Below, one piece after another: positions 1 through 11,722 of a stretch of 64,000 nt of DNA (the stretch's first letter is position 1; every line of letters begins with the position of its first letter). The stretch comes from CAVSRC01 sp963781775. Lineage in GTDB: Bacteria > Pseudomonadota > Alphaproteobacteria > Rhizobiales > Kaistiaceae. The notes beneath the pieces are model-generated. The model searched no databases. It was not told the DNA's origin and saw nothing but the letters and a program-made list of their open reading frames with translations. The stretch spans positions 305,795 to 369,794 of the forward strand of contig CAWAHE010000011.1 in the NCBI GenBank assembly GCA_963781775.1, written 5' to 3'. Made by a program: the position numbers and the translations under genes.

Positions 1-743
1 ACCTTGGCCAACCGCCGCTCGAGGCCGAAGAACTGGCCGATCGCTGTGACATAAGTCGCGGCGATCACCGACGCCATGGCGGTAACGGCGTCGGGTTTGG
101 CGCCCGCCCACAGCGCCGCCGCCATGAACACCAGGATCAGGATCGGCCGCACGATGTAGGTCGGCCACAGGGCGAGGTCGGCCCAGTTGAACGAGCGCGA
201 CAACCCGTCCTGGACCTCGCCGACCGCCAGCATCGGCAGCGTCACCGCACCGAGATAGAGCGGCACCAGATAATAGCTCGACAGCGCATCCCCGAAAAAG
301 TAGAGCCCGGCGGCGCCGACGACGGCGAAGAAGGTCGAAGCGACAAAGCCCTGCACACGGCTGCCGACGATCACACCGCGCAACAGCGCGCTCTCGCCGC
401 GCTCGCTGTATTCGGGCACGAAGCGCAGCACTGCCGTCTGGATGCCGAGGCAGGCAACGCCGCCGAGGATCACCGCACCAACCCACACGACGACGAAAAT
501 GCCGTACTGGAAATCGCCGAGCCAGCGCGCCAGAGCGACCTGACTGATATAGGCGATCGCCGCGCTGACCACCCGTGTCACGAAAGCGAACAGGGCGATG
601 CGTCTGGATACCGAACGGTCGTCAACGTCATACAGGATGGAGTCGAGGACCGCCGCCGGTTGCTTCAGTATCTCCCGCAGGCGGCCACCCGGCATCCGCT
701 CGACGACAGCGACGAACGAAACGCGCACTGGGCCTCTCCGCAT
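1..743 (-). CDS. Polysaccharide flippase, partial (C-terminus outside window)
   Basis: The minus strand is open from an ATG at 743 to the window edge, giving at least 247 residues with no stop. The N-terminus is about 45 polar residues, followed by repeated hydrophobic segments typical of oligosaccharide/lipid-linked-saccharide flippases (Wzx/MATE-like, MOP superfamily). The segment ALARWLGDFQYGIFVVVW is a typical first helix pair of that family. The expected role is to move undecaprenyl-linked saccharides across the inner membrane for surface polysaccharide. A second ATG at 695 is possible. Family placement comes from the membrane pattern and typical motifs only; the substrate is unknown. 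Confidence 0.7.
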   Translation of the reverse strand, partial: MRRGPVRVSFVAVVERMPGGRLREILKQPAAVLDSILYDVDDRSVSRRIALFAFVTRVVSAAIAYISQVALARWLGDFQYGIFVVVWVGAVILGGVACLGIQTAVLRFVPEYSERGESALLRGVIVGSRVQGFVASTFFAVVGAAGLYFFGDALSSYYLVPLYLGAVTLPMLAVGEVQDGLSRSFNWADLALWPTYIVRPILILVFMAAALWAGAKPDAVTAMASVIAATYVTAIGQFFGLERRLAK

Positions 744-885
744 TATTCGACGGCACGCTATCCGAACCGGTCGCGTCGCACCACCCGCCTATGGGGATAG
801 GACTCCACCAATGTATTGCCAATTAAAGAAAATCTGAGAATTCCGTAAAGGTTAATACAAGATTTCCGCCTCGGTGGCGGATGCC

Positions 886-2686
886 TCACAAACGCAGGCT
901 GCCCGAGCAAATCAGCCGATAAAGCGCGGCGTCGAGTCGCACATAGGCATCCGTCCGCGGGTCATCGAAATAGATCGGATCGCGCACCGCCTCGGGGTCG
1001 AACCCTTCCGCGACAAGGTGAATTCTTGCGTTGCTTGAAAGTCGAGGTAGCATCGATCCGCTCCTGCAGTCGGACGAAGATTGGCCGCGCATGGGGCAGC
1101 AAATGCGCATGGACGTGCCGGCGGAGCACCGTCAGATCGAAGCCGTCTCCACCCACGACAGCCGCCATGCCGGCGCGCCCGTCATATCCCGCGATCGAGA
1201 CGCCGTAGACATTGGCCTCTGCCACACCGGCGCAGGTATGGATGGTCTCGGCGACCTCGGACGTCGACACATTCTCGCCTTTCCAGCGATAGGTGTCGCC
1301 GATGCGATCAACGAAGAAATAGTACCCGCGCCGATCGCGCCGGACGAGATCGCCGCTGCGAAACCACATGTCGCCGGGAGCGAAGACGTTGCGCATGATC
1401 TTGCTCTCGGTGGCCGCCGGATCGGCGTAGCCGTCGAAGCGCTGGCCCGGCTTCAGCGGATTGAGTTCAATATGAGAGATGAGTTCGCCGACCTCCTCCG
1501 GCGCCGCGCGCAGGCAGAATCCGTTCGCGTCGCGGAGCGGCTGTTCCCGGTCGAGATCGAAGCGCACGACCTCCATCGGAAACACGAATCGCGCCCAGCG
1601 CGGGCAGCGGCCGATAGCGCCCGCAGTGTCGTCGAAATTGAAGAGAACGGCATTGCCCTCGGTCGCGGCGTAAAACTCGCGGATGTGCGGGATGGCAAAG
1701 CGCCGCTTGAACTCGGACCAGATGTCGGGCCTGAGCCCGTTGCCGCAGCACAAGCGAATGCGGTGACGACGCTCCTGCGGATGCGGCGGCGCATTGAGCA
1801 GATAGCGGCACAGTTCGCCGATATACTGGAACAACGTGCAATCGTGATCGACCACATCGTCCCAGAACCGGCTCGCCGAGAACTTCTCGGCAATCCACAC
1901 CGACCCACCGACCAGCAGACAGGCGCCCGGCGCGCAGATGCCGCCGACCGTGTGGTACATGGGCAGGCAGTCATAAATGCGGTCGCTTGCGGTCGCTTTC
2001 ATCACCGCCGAGAACGCTTCCATCGCCGCCATCACCCGGTAGTGGTTGATGGTGGCGGCCTTAGGCAACCCGGTAGTGCCGCTCGTATAGATGTACAGAC
2101 AGCGGTCGTCATGGGTCAGCGCCGTGCACTCGCCAGGAGCCAGCGGCCCGTCGTCGAACTCTGCGACCGCATCGTTCATGGACGCCACGTCGGGGTCGCC
2201 TTCGCCGTGGCGCCACAGCGCCGGCGCACACGCCAGAAGGGGCGCGGCGGTGGCGTAGGTCGCCATCAAGTCGCCCGCGACGATGACGTGCTTCGGCCGC
2301 ACAATGTCGACGCAATAGGCCAGCCCCCGGCCGGCGAGATTGATGTTGAGCAGCGCGGTGACCCCGCCCGCCCGCGCGATGCCCAGCCAGATCGCGAGAA
2401 ACTCCGGCCGGTTCGGCATCATCAGGCACACGGTGTCGCCCTTGCGCACGCCGTGCTTCAGTGCCCAGCGGGCGTAGCCGTTGGCGCGTGCGTCGAGTTG
2501 CGCGAAGCTGAGGGTCTCATCGTCCGACAACAACGCGGGTCTGTCGCCGTATTTCGCCGCCAGCTCCCGGGCGACATCGGGCCAGACGCGGCTCCGGTTC
2601 CGCGCCAGCGGGACGACGCGCCGCAATGTGCGTCCGATCCCGGCGGTGAAAAGAAGATCGCTCCTGACGCGGCCAAGCCAGCTCAT
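886..2686 (-). CDS. Long-chain acyl-CoA synthetase, FATP/ACSVL type, with one frameshift
   Basis: Adenylate-forming enzyme that activates fatty acids to acyl-CoA. The AMP-binding P-loop YTSGTTGLPKAA, the FYAATEG motif and the C-terminal SGDLVRRD and DRIGDTYRWKGENVST motifs are in the expected order; the last set is characteristic of very-long-chain acyl-CoA synthetases and fatty-acid transport proteins. I chose the ATG at 2686 (MSWLGRVRSDLL) over an in-frame one at 2764, because the extra 26 residues look unlike the family. Near 1023 one extra A after AAG breaks the frame; the C-terminal 45 residues continue in the next frame (IHLVAEGFDP...) to a stop at 886. The insertion sits on a codon boundary, like the other frameshifts in this window, so the gene is probably intact. 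Confidence 0.85.
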
Positions 2687-2783
2687 TGCGCCTGCCTGCT
2701 GACGCCTCCCTGTGCCGCGGGACTTCAGACCGAAACCCCGGAAGCGTAGCACCGCGCCGTCCAAGCGGCCACGTTCACCGCGA

Positions 2784-3827
2784 TCAGCGGCCGTTGCGGG
2801 CCGAGAAGCCAGCGATCGACAGCGGGTTTTCCGTCATCGCTGCACGGTCGGGCGTGTCGATCTGCGGCTCGTTGAGATAGGCGTCGAGAAAGCTCTCGAA
2901 GCGCTGGCAATCGAGGTGAACGGCGCTGACGGCGAAGCGGATCGGCGGTCCACCCTGCAGGGCCGGGACGAGCAACGGCGGCCGCAGGAAGCCACCGATC
3001 CCCTCAACCACTGCCGCCTCGCCGTCGCCGGTTGAAACCAGGCCGCGCAGGCGAATCAGGTTGGGTCCTTGCCGGGCAGCCAGGAAATCGAGCAAGCGGT
3101 CGAGCGCATGCAGGGGGAGCGACTTGTTGCGGGTGACGGTGAAAGCCTGCACGACGCCCTCACCGCCCGCTTCCACCGGCGGCCCCAGCCAGCCATCGAT
3201 ATCGCCCGTCGCGGGATCGAAAGGGCCATGTCCGACCAGCGCACCCGGATCGACGGTGGCCGCGTCGACGACGACGCCGACGGGATTGATGCCGCCCAAT
3301 TGGGTCGCGATGCCACCGAGATCGCCGTCTGCCTTGGAGACGGCGACAACATCCGCCATCGCCAGGAGGCGAGCGGGATCCTGACGGGCGACAAACGACG
3401 CCACGTCGGCGGCGGCCACTACCGCCACGATGCCATCGGGACGAAAGCGGAGCGACAGATACGGATGCCGGCCGATGCCGGCGAGGATCGCCGCCGGATC
3501 AGCCGCGGCGGCTGCTTCCACGACCACACGGCTAATCGCCGCAACGCGGCCATTATCGAGATCGCGCAGCAGCCGCTCGAGTGCCGCGACGAGTTCGCCG
3601 CGCACCGCACAGCAGATACAGCCGCTGCTGAGTGCGATGATCCCTTCATCGTCGGCGCGCTCGACCAGCCCGCCGGCGAGTTCGACAGCACCGAACTCGT
3701 TGAGGATGACGGCAGTGTTGGCGAACGCCGGATGTGCGAGGGCACGGTTGATCAGCGTCGTCTTGCCGGCGCGGAACGGGCCGGTGAAGACGGTCAGCGG
3801 AATCGGCTGCCTCGGCGAACGCACCAC
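2784..3827 (-). CDS. CobW/CobW-C domain G3E GTPase (metallochaperone family)
   Basis: 347 residues. The N-terminal GTPase has a P-loop GPFRAGKTTL near residue 16, followed by NEFGAVELAGGLVE and the family's GCICC metal-binding motif (CxCC, near residue 69). SKAD stands at the place of the NKxD specificity motif. A CobW C-terminal domain follows (residues 240-347). G3E GTPases insert or deliver metal ions (Zn, Co, Ni) to enzymes. The nearby urease cluster needs nickel, but urease has its own GTPase UreG, so a link is only suggestive. It ends 97 bp before the acyl-CoA synthetase start and begins 3 bp after the carboxypeptidase gene, on the same strand. Confidence 0.85.
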   Translation of the reverse strand: MVRSPRQPIPLTVFTGPFRAGKTTLINRALAHPAFANTAVILNEFGAVELAGGLVERADDEGIIALSSGCICCAVRGELVAALERLLRDLDNGRVAAISRVVVEAAAAADPAAILAGIGRHPYLSLRFRPDGIVAVVAAADVASFVARQDPARLLAMADVVAVSKADGDLGGIATQLGGINPVGVVVDAATVDPGALVGHGPFDPATGDIDGWLGPPVEAGGEGVVQAFTVTRNKSLPLHALDRLLDFLAARQGPNLIRLRGLVSTGDGEAAVVEGIGGFLRPPLLVPALQGGPPIRFAVSAVHLDCQRFESFLDAYLNEPQIDTPDRAAMTENPLSIAGFSARNGR

Positions 3828-3829
3828 TA

Positions 3830-4987
3830 TCAGGGGACGAGGTTGAGCGGCGGCTTGATCGCAATCGCCGTCGGCGAGGGTGGCGGCTCGGCGACGTAGG
3901 CGCGCGCGGCGCTTTCCACGGGCGGCCGCAGCCGCGGCATCGGCACCCTGATCGCCGGCGATCTCTGGCTGGCGACCGCACCCGGCATGGGGTCGGCGCG
4001 GCCAGTGTAGACCGGAACCGGAGCCATCACCTGGAAGCGCGGTTCCAGCACGGAGTCCGACCCCAGGCTGGCAAGAACCGGGTCTACCGCATCGCGCTTG
4101 ACGTGTTTGCCGCAGACCTGATCATGCAGATTGGCGAGCGGCCCCACCTCCGACCCTGCTTCGAAGCTCGCAAGGGTCGGGCGGCCCGTCGCCCCGAAAA
4201 GGTTGCCGAAGCCCTGGTTCAGCAAAGCGGCAGCCAGTTCCGCGCGATCCTTCGACGAAGGCGCACCCAATATGACCACCATGAGTTGACGACCGAAACG
4301 ATTGGCGGTCGCCACGATGTTGTAACCGGCGTCGCAGACGAAACCGGTCTTCATGCCGTTAGCGCCGTGATAGCGCTCGAGCAGCATGTTCTCGGAGCGC
4401 AGGATGTGCTTGCCGGCCCGGATCGCCGGAATGCGGAAAAGGTCGCGATACTCCGGGAAATCCGTCCACACCGCACGCGCCAGCACAGCAAGATCGCGCG
4501 CCGTCGTCGTCTGCTTGTCGTCGGGCAGTCCGTTGGGGTTGTCATAGTGGGTGGACAGCATGCCGAGCTGTTGCGCCTTGGCGTTCATCATGGCGACGAA
4601 GCCGCTTTCGCTGCCGCCGATGGTTTCCGCCACCGCCATGGCGATGTCGTTGGCCGACTTCACCAGGATCATCTTCAGCGCGTTGTCGACGTTGATGATG
4701 GTACCGACCCGATAGCCCATCTTCGCCGGCGCCTGCGCCAGAGCGTGGCTGGAAATCCTGATCGGTGAGGTCGGCTTCAGCCGGCCGGATTTCAGCGCCT
4801 CGAATGTCAGGTACGCCGTCATCAGCTTCGTCAACGACGCCGGCTGCCACAAATGATTCGCGTCGCGCGAGTCGAGCACGACCCCGGTATCCTCGTTCAC
4901 CAGGATATAGGCCGGCCCCTCGGCGGCGCGCACCGGCCCCGCGAGCAGCAACGCGATCAAGGCGAAGAAACCGACCGTCAGACGCAA
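3830..4987 (-). CDS. D-alanyl-D-alanine carboxypeptidase (peptidase S11)
   Basis: Penicillin-binding DD-peptidase that trims peptidoglycan stem peptides in the periplasm. All three active-site motifs are present and ordered: SLTK, SAN and KTG (in NGMKTGFVCDAGYN). A hydrophobic signal segment (LRLTVGFFALIALLLAGPVRAAEG) precedes the catalytic domain. A proline-rich tail of about 100 residues follows, ending PPLNLVP. The frame is open upstream to 5344, but that would overlap ureD on the other strand. No ATG lies near the signal peptide, so I use TTG at 4987; GTG at 5164 is an alternative. The start is uncertain, the identity is not. It is divergent from the urease cluster. Confidence 0.85.
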   Translation of the reverse strand: MRLTVGFFALIALLLAGPVRAAEGPAYILVNEDTGVVLDSRDANHLWQPASLTKLMTAYLTFEALKSGRLKPTSPIRISSHALAQAPAKMGYRVGTIINVDNALKMILVKSANDIAMAVAETIGGSESGFVAMMNAKAQQLGMLSTHYDNPNGLPDDKQTTTARDLAVLARAVWTDFPEYRDLFRIPAIRAGKHILRSENMLLERYHGANGMKTGFVCDAGYNIVATANRFGRQLMVVILGAPSSKDRAELAAALLNQGFGNLFGATGRPTLASFEAGSEVGPLANLHDQVCGKHVKRDAVDPVLASLGSDSVLEPRFQVMAPVPVYTGRADPMPGAVASQRSPAIRVPMPRLRPPVESAARAYVAEPPPSPTAIAIKPPLNLVP

Positions 4988-5234
4988 CGCCCAGAGCCTC
5001 GACTGTGTTGCGGCGGCCGGAGCCGCGAGCGATTGAAGATCTCGTTCACCAACTCCTACCGACTTCTGCCGGCCTTGGCAAAGGACGCAGCTTGCCTTTT
5101 TTGGCGTCGATTGCCGGAAAAACCGGCAACCGGTTGACCATGCACCACGAATTCGCCCAATCACATCGCCGCCACGAGAAATCTGGCGCCAGGCTTGCAA
5201 TCCCCCGGGCTTGCAACGGAGATCGCCCTCGCGA

Positions 5235-6125
5235 ATGATCCGCCCGATGAACGCCCCCCAGCCCCTCGCTGGCGCACCACCCGCTCGCCGCGCCGCACCG
5301 GTATGGCCGCAGGCCGGCGTGCCGCTGCAACGTGCCCGCGGCATAGCGCGGCTGCGCGTCGGCGCCAGCGACGGGCAGACGCGGCTGATCGAAAACTACC
5401 AGTCCGGCTCGGCCAAGATCCGCTTCCCCCGTACTGGTGCGCGCGACCCATTCACCGCAGTCCTGATCAATACAGCGGGCGGCATCACTGGCGGTGATCG
5501 CTTCTCGTGGTCGGTCACCGTCGGCCCCAATGCCCTGGCAACCGTCACCGGCCAGGCGGCGGAACGCATCTATCGTCGTGTGGCCGGTCACGGGCGCATC
5601 GAGACGCGACTGACCGTGGCCGCCGGCGGCGCCCTCGCGTGGCTGCCACAGGAAACCATCCTGTTCGATCGGTCCGCCTTGCAGCGGACGCTCTCGGCCG
5701 ACCTTGCGCCATCGTCGCGGCTGCTCGCGGTCGAATCGATCGTGCTCGGCCGCACTGCCATGGGCGAGGCCGCCCGCGACGTGATGTTCACCAACTCCTG
5801 GCGCATCCGCCGCGGCGGCCAACTGGTCTTCGCCGACGGCCTGCGCTTCGACGGCGACGGAAGCGCGATCCTCGCCGGCCGTGCCACCGGCAGCGGTGCC
5901 GTGGCGGTCGCGACCGTACTTCTTGTCGCGCCCGACGCCGAAACCGAGATCGATCGTGCACGCACGGCTCTCGCGCAATGCTCCGGCGAAGGCGGGGCCA
6001 GCGCCTGGAACGGCATGCTGATCGCCCGGCTGATCGCCCCCAGCGGGCAGGCGCTGCGCACCGACCTCATCCACCTGATCGAAACGCTGCGCGGCGGTGC
6101 AATGCCGCGCGTCTGGCATTGTTGA
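5235..6125 (+). CDS. ureD: Urease accessory protein UreD
   Basis: About 296 residues, normal for UreD/UreH. Typical segments are present: LINTAGGITGGDRF near residue 80, TGQAAERIYR, and GALAWLPQETILFD. UreD is the scaffold that, with UreF and UreG, delivers nickel to apo-urease. The ATG at 5235 has a GGAG element about 13 nt upstream; ATG at 5247 is a close alternative. It is the first gene of the cluster, 7 bp ahead of ureA. There are no indels, unlike the more conserved ureC and ureG downstream. Confidence 0.92.
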   Translation: MIRPMNAPQPLAGAPPARRAAPVWPQAGVPLQRARGIARLRVGASDGQTRLIENYQSGSAKIRFPRTGARDPFTAVLINTAGGITGGDRFSWSVTVGPNALATVTGQAAERIYRRVAGHGRIETRLTVAAGGALAWLPQETILFDRSALQRTLSADLAPSSRLLAVESIVLGRTAMGEAARDVMFTNSWRIRRGGQLVFADGLRFDGDGSAILAGRATGSGAVAVATVLLVAPDAETEIDRARTALAQCSGEGGASAWNGMLIARLIAPSGQALRTDLIHLIETLRGGAMPRVWHC

Positions 6126-6132
6126 GGCAAAA

Positions 6133-6435
<303 letters not shown>

Positions 6436-6445
6436 GGTTGTTCAG

Positions 6446-6750
6446 ATGATCCCGGCGAAATCATCTCCGCCGAGGGCGAGATCGAGCTCAACGCCGGTCA
6501 GCCGGCGGTCACCGTCGAAGTTGCCAATTCCGGCGACCGGCCGATCCAGGTCGGCTCGCACTACCACTTTTACGAAACCAACGCCGCGCTCACCTTCGAT
6601 CGCGACAAGACGCGCGGCCACCGGCTCGACATCCCGGCCGGCACCGCCGTCCGTTTCGAGCCCGGACAGACGCGGACGGTCACCCTCGTTCCCTATCGCG
6701 GCGAGCGCCTGATCTTCGGTTTCAACCAGAAGATCATGGGCAAGCTGTGA
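6446..6750 (+). CDS. ureB: Urease subunit beta, frame broken by one missing base
   Basis: ATG ATC CC-G GCG starts the expected MIPGEII, but one C is missing in the third codon (near 6453). The rest is in the next frame: SAEGEIELNAG, GSHYHFYETN, and NQKIMGKL at the C-terminus, about 101 residues. These are canonical UreB blocks, including the H-Y-H-F-x-E segment. The missing base is one of a C-C pair across a codon boundary, which is the recurrent indel signature of this window. The subunit is therefore probably functional in the organism. Confidence 0.88.
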
Positions 6751-6794
6751 GCGACGTCCCGACAGCCAGCGACCGGCCCGGCCGGATGCCGGCC

Positions 6795-7148
6795 TCAGTT
6801 CGGCGGCGGCTCGCCCATGTAGAGGTAGACCGTGTAGCCTTCGACGCGCGCTGCGTAGATCGACTTCAGGTCGAAACGCCGCACCGTCGCGTTGATCGCG
6901 GCGACCAGAGCCCGGTTGCTGGCGATTGCGATCTGCAGTGGCGTCAGCGGCGTCGAACTGTGGAGCGCGCGCTTGGCCCAGATGTCGCGGTCGCTCCATG
7001 CTTCGACGTCGACCACGACAACTCGGTTGACCCGGTGCAGCGTCTGCAATTGGCGGACGGCCAAATCGTTGCCGGAGCCGGCCAGCGCCGGCAACGCCGC
7101 GAGCGCGTAGCAGCCGGCCGCTGCCAGCATGGCTCCCAATCTCGTCAT
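6795..7148 (-). CDS. Hypothetical secreted protein inside the urease cluster
   Basis: 117 residues from MTRLGAMLAAAGCYALAALP, a clear signal peptide with an A-x-A-like cleavage region (ALAGSG). The mature part holds LQTLHRVNRVVVVDVEAW, a DRDIWAKRAL segment, and ends YTVYLYMGEPPPN. An upstream in-frame ATG at 7226 would add 26 polar residues and hide the signal peptide. It lies antisense between ureB and ureC. I do not recognise a family; the position suggests an exported protein carried along with the cluster rather than an assembly factor. Confidence 0.6.
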   Translation of the reverse strand: MTRLGAMLAAAGCYALAALPALAGSGNDLAVRQLQTLHRVNRVVVVDVEAWSDRDIWAKRALHSSTPLTPLQIAIASNRALVAAINATVRRFDLKSIYAARVEGYTVYLYMGEPPPN

Positions 7149-7268
7149 TGCGGGCACCTTCGTCCGATCCGTCTTTCGATCGACAATATCGTACCCGGAC
7201 GAACGTTGCTCCGGGTTCGCCTTCATCGCGGCAACTGTCTCGCGACAAGCTTCAGGAAAGGTTGACTC

Positions 7269-8978
<1,710 letters not shown>

Positions 8979-8994
<16 letters not shown>

Positions 8995-9683
8995 TGCAGC
9001 CAGTCCGGCAGATCGCAGATCGAATCGAGCACAACGTCGGCGAGCGGCGCAAGATGGGCGGCGGCGCTGTTGCCGCTCGTGACGCCGATTGCAGCGGCGG
9101 CGCCGGCCGCCCGCGCCATGGCGAGATCGTGAACGTTGTCGCCGACGACGATGATGTCGCCGGGCGGCAATCCGACGTGAGCCGCAAAGGCCAGCACCAT
9201 GTCGGGCGCCGGCTTCGCCCGCGCCACCGCGTCGTAGCCGAACACACCGGTCAGGAACCGGTCGAGGCCAAGCGCGGCAAGCGCCGCCTTGGCGGCAGCA
9301 GTTGCATCATTGGTGGCTACCCCCATGACGAACCGGTCGTCGGCCAGCGCGGCCAGCGTTTCCGGTACGCCGGGAAGCAGCACCGAGCATCGCGCGCCGC
9401 CCTCATGGAAGGTCCGGTCGATCCGCGCCACCATCGCCGCCAAAGCCTGGCCGTCGAGCGCCGGGAACCACAGCCGCGCGACGTCGGCGGCGGTCCCGGC
9501 GGCGATGACCGAACCGGCGCGGAAGGTTCCCGCCTCAGGGTCGAGGCCACCGGCGACCAGCATCGCCTGCGCCACCGCTTCGTCACCATCCGCCAACTCG
9601 AGCGCGAGACCGCCGAGGATCGGCGCCCACGTCGCCTCGAAGTCGATCAGCGTGCCATCCTTGTCGAAGAGAATGCCGTGCAT
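8979..9683 (-). CDS. HAD-superfamily phosphatase (phosphoglycolate phosphatase-like)
   Basis: 234 residues with the HAD nucleophile motif FDKDGTLIDF at the N-terminus (DxDGT), motif II Thr in GVATNDATAAAK, a lysine in RAKPAPDMV (motif III), and GDNVHDLAMARAAG (motif IV). An alpha-helical cap lies between motifs I and II. It likely hydrolyses a small phosphate ester in the cytoplasm; the substrate is unknown. It is antisense between ureC and ureE and its 3' end overlaps ureC by 16 bp. It is fully intact, in contrast to the heavily indel-marked neighbours. Confidence 0.85.
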
Positions 9684-9754
9684 CGTCTAAGGGTTCGTTC
9701 GCCGGGCCGGCCGGTGTTATCGTGCCTCCCGGACAATAGCCAGACGGCACCGCG

Positions 9755-10257
9755 ATGATCCGCGCGACCCAAGTCATTCCCGCCGGCCAATGGTCCGGCG
9801 AACCGACCGACCATGTGGTGCTCGACTATGACCAGCGCCACCGCCGCCGCATGGCGATGACCGCCGCCGGCGGGCTCGAGTTCCTGCTCGACCTGGCGCA
9901 GGCGGTGCCGCTGCGCGACGGCGACGGGCTGGTCCTGGAGGACGGGCGCATCGTCGCCGTCAGCGCCGCGCTTGAGCCGCTTGTCGAGATCACGACCGCC
10001 GATGCGGCCGATCTGCTGCGCGTCGCCTGGCACCTCGGCAACCGCCACCTGCCGACCCAGCTGCTCGGCGACCGGCTGCGCATCCGCCGCGACCACGTCA
10101 TCGAGGAGATGGTCGGCCGCCTCGGCGCAACCGTGACCGCGGTCATGGCGCCGTTCGACCCGGAGGGCGGCGCCTACGCCCAGCACGCAGCACGGCCACG
10201 CCACGAACATCACGGACAACCACCGCACTCGACCACGACGACCGGCTCGATGGCTGA
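9755..10257 (+). CDS. ureE: Urease accessory protein UreE (nickel chaperone), 3' end frame-disturbed
   Basis: The N-terminal peptide-binding domain (MIRATQVIPAGQW...) and the metal-binding domain read cleanly to EGGAYAQH, with AWHLGNRHLPTQL (the conserved UreE histidine segment) and DHVIEEMVGRLGATVTAV. The C-terminal tail is histidine-rich (H-E-H-H, then, after reframing, N-H-x-H-S-D-H-D-D), as in nickel-storing UreE proteins. Extra bases in the tail move the frame; the likely stop is TGA at 10255-10257, overlapping the ureF start. UreE hands nickel to the UreDFG complex. Confidence 0.85.
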
Positions 10258-11022
10258 GGCGCACGCCCTCGCCCCCGCCGCGGCACCATCGCTCGCGCCG
10301 CAGGGGCACGCGGAAGCCGTCGACTTGTCACCCGCGGCGCTCCGCAAGCTGCATGGTCTGGCTGTCGCCGGCCTTTCCGGTCGGCGGCTACTCCTACAGC
10401 CACGGCCTCGAATGGGCGATCGAGGACGGCACGGTGACGACGCGGCCAGCCTCGAAGCCTGGCTCGCCGATATCCTCCGCCATGGCGCCGGCCGCAACGA
10501 CGCGATCCTGTTCCGCTCACGCCTGCGCGCGGCGCGAGGCAGGCGACCCCGAGCGGCTCGCAGGCCATCGCCGAACTCGCCGCCGCCTTCCAGCCCTCGC
10601 GGGAACGGCATCTGGAGGCCACCGCACAGGGCGCGCCTTCTCTTGCCGCCGTCACCGGCCGCCTGGCCGACCGCAGGCGTCGACGACTCGCAACCGCGGC
10701 GCTGTCCGCGAGACCGCCGCTCGCCTATCCCGTCGCGCGTCGGCATCTGCCGCCGCCGCCCACGACATCCCGCTGCAGCCGGCGCTCGCCGCCACGCTCA
10801 ACGCCTTCGCCGCCAATCTCGTCTCGGCCGGCGTGCGCGCCATCCCCATCGGCCAGACCGACGGGCCAGCGGTCATCGCCGCGCTCGGCGCCGCTGTCGC
10901 CGACGTCGCCGCCGAGGCGCTGCAGACCGCGCCCGCTCGACGACCTCGGCGGCGCGGCGCTGCGCGCCGACATCGCCTCGATGAAACACGAAACCCAGTA
11001 CACGAGGCTGTTCCGCTCATGA
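10250..11022 (+). CDS. ureF: Urease accessory protein UreF, multiple codon-boundary indels
   Basis: Begins MAEAHALAP at ATG 10250. After one extra C it runs MVWLSPAFPVGGYSYSHGLEWA, the unmistakable UreF signature. Further blocks recovered across frames are SLEAWLADILRHGAGRNDAIL, AIAELAAAFQPSRERHLEA, HDIPLQPALAATLNAFAANLVSAGVRAIPIGQTDG and SMKHETQYTRLFRS at the C-terminus (stop 11020-11022). At least eight one-base indels occur, nearly all on codon boundaries, for example a missing G between ACG and GAC near 10440. UreF activates the UreG GTPase during nickel insertion. The stop overlaps the ureG start as ATGA. Confidence 0.88.
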
Positions 11023-11655
11023 CCTCCCTCCAACGGACCGCTGCGCGTCGGCGTCGGCGGGCCGGTCGGCTCCGGCAAGACCGCGCTGATGGACGCGCTC
11101 TGCAAGCGCCTGCGCGACAGCTACGACATCGCCGCGATCACCAACGACATCTACACCAAGGAGGACGCGCGAGTTCCTGACCGCGCTCCGGCGCGCTGGC
11201 GCCGGAGCGCATCCTCGGCGTCGAGACCGGCGGCTGCCCGCATACCGCCATCCGCGAGGACGCCTCGATCAACCTCGCCGCGGTCGCCGAGCTGCGCGCG
11301 CGCTTTCCCGGCCTCGATCTCGTGCTGATCGAATCCGGCGGCGACAATCTCGCCGCGACCTTCTCGCCGGAGCTCGCCGACATCACATCTACGTCATCGA
11401 CGTCGCCGCCGGCGAGAAGATCCCGCGCAAGGGCGGCCCGGGCATCACCCGCTCCGACCTGCTCGTCATCAACAAGATCGATCTCGCCCCGCATGGTCGG
11501 CGCCTCGCTGGAGGTGATGGACCGCGACGCCAGAAAGATGCGCGGCAACCGGCCCGTTCGTCTTCACCAACATGCGTTCCGGCGAGGGCCTCGACGCGAT
11601 CATCGCCTTCATCGAAAAGGCCGGCGGGCTGGCCACGACCGCCCCGGCCGCCTGA
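11019..11655 (+). CDS. ureG: Urease accessory GTPase UreG, multiple codon-boundary indels
   Basis: SIMIBI-class GTPase that drives nickel delivery to urease. P-loop GVGGPVGSGKTALM, then DIAAITNDIYTKEDA, the metal-binding GVETGGCPHTAIREDAS (CPH motif), LVLIESGGDNLAATFSPELAD and the specificity motif NKIDLAP are all visible. Reframing is needed at about seven places: extra bases near 11035, 11170, 11184, 11490 and 11551, a missing base near 11386. All are at codon boundaries. The corrected product is about 207 residues, the usual UreG size, ending TTAPAA. Confidence 0.92.
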
Positions 11656-11722
11656 CGCGCACCACCTCGCATTGCACCGCACAATCGGTCTATAGTCCGC
11701 TTCGTTCCGACGGAGTTCCGGA

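Noticed and set aside
1031..2749. 572-codon plus-strand open frame
   Set aside because: It lies exactly opposite the acyl-CoA synthetase, whose motifs are unmistakable; the plus-strand product is arginine/alanine-rich with no motif. Long antisense frames are expected at this GC content.
2784..3827. CobW-type GTPase as a urease assembly factor
   Set aside because: The cluster has its own UreG, and the gene is transcribed away from the urease genes with the carboxypeptidase; proximity alone is not enough.
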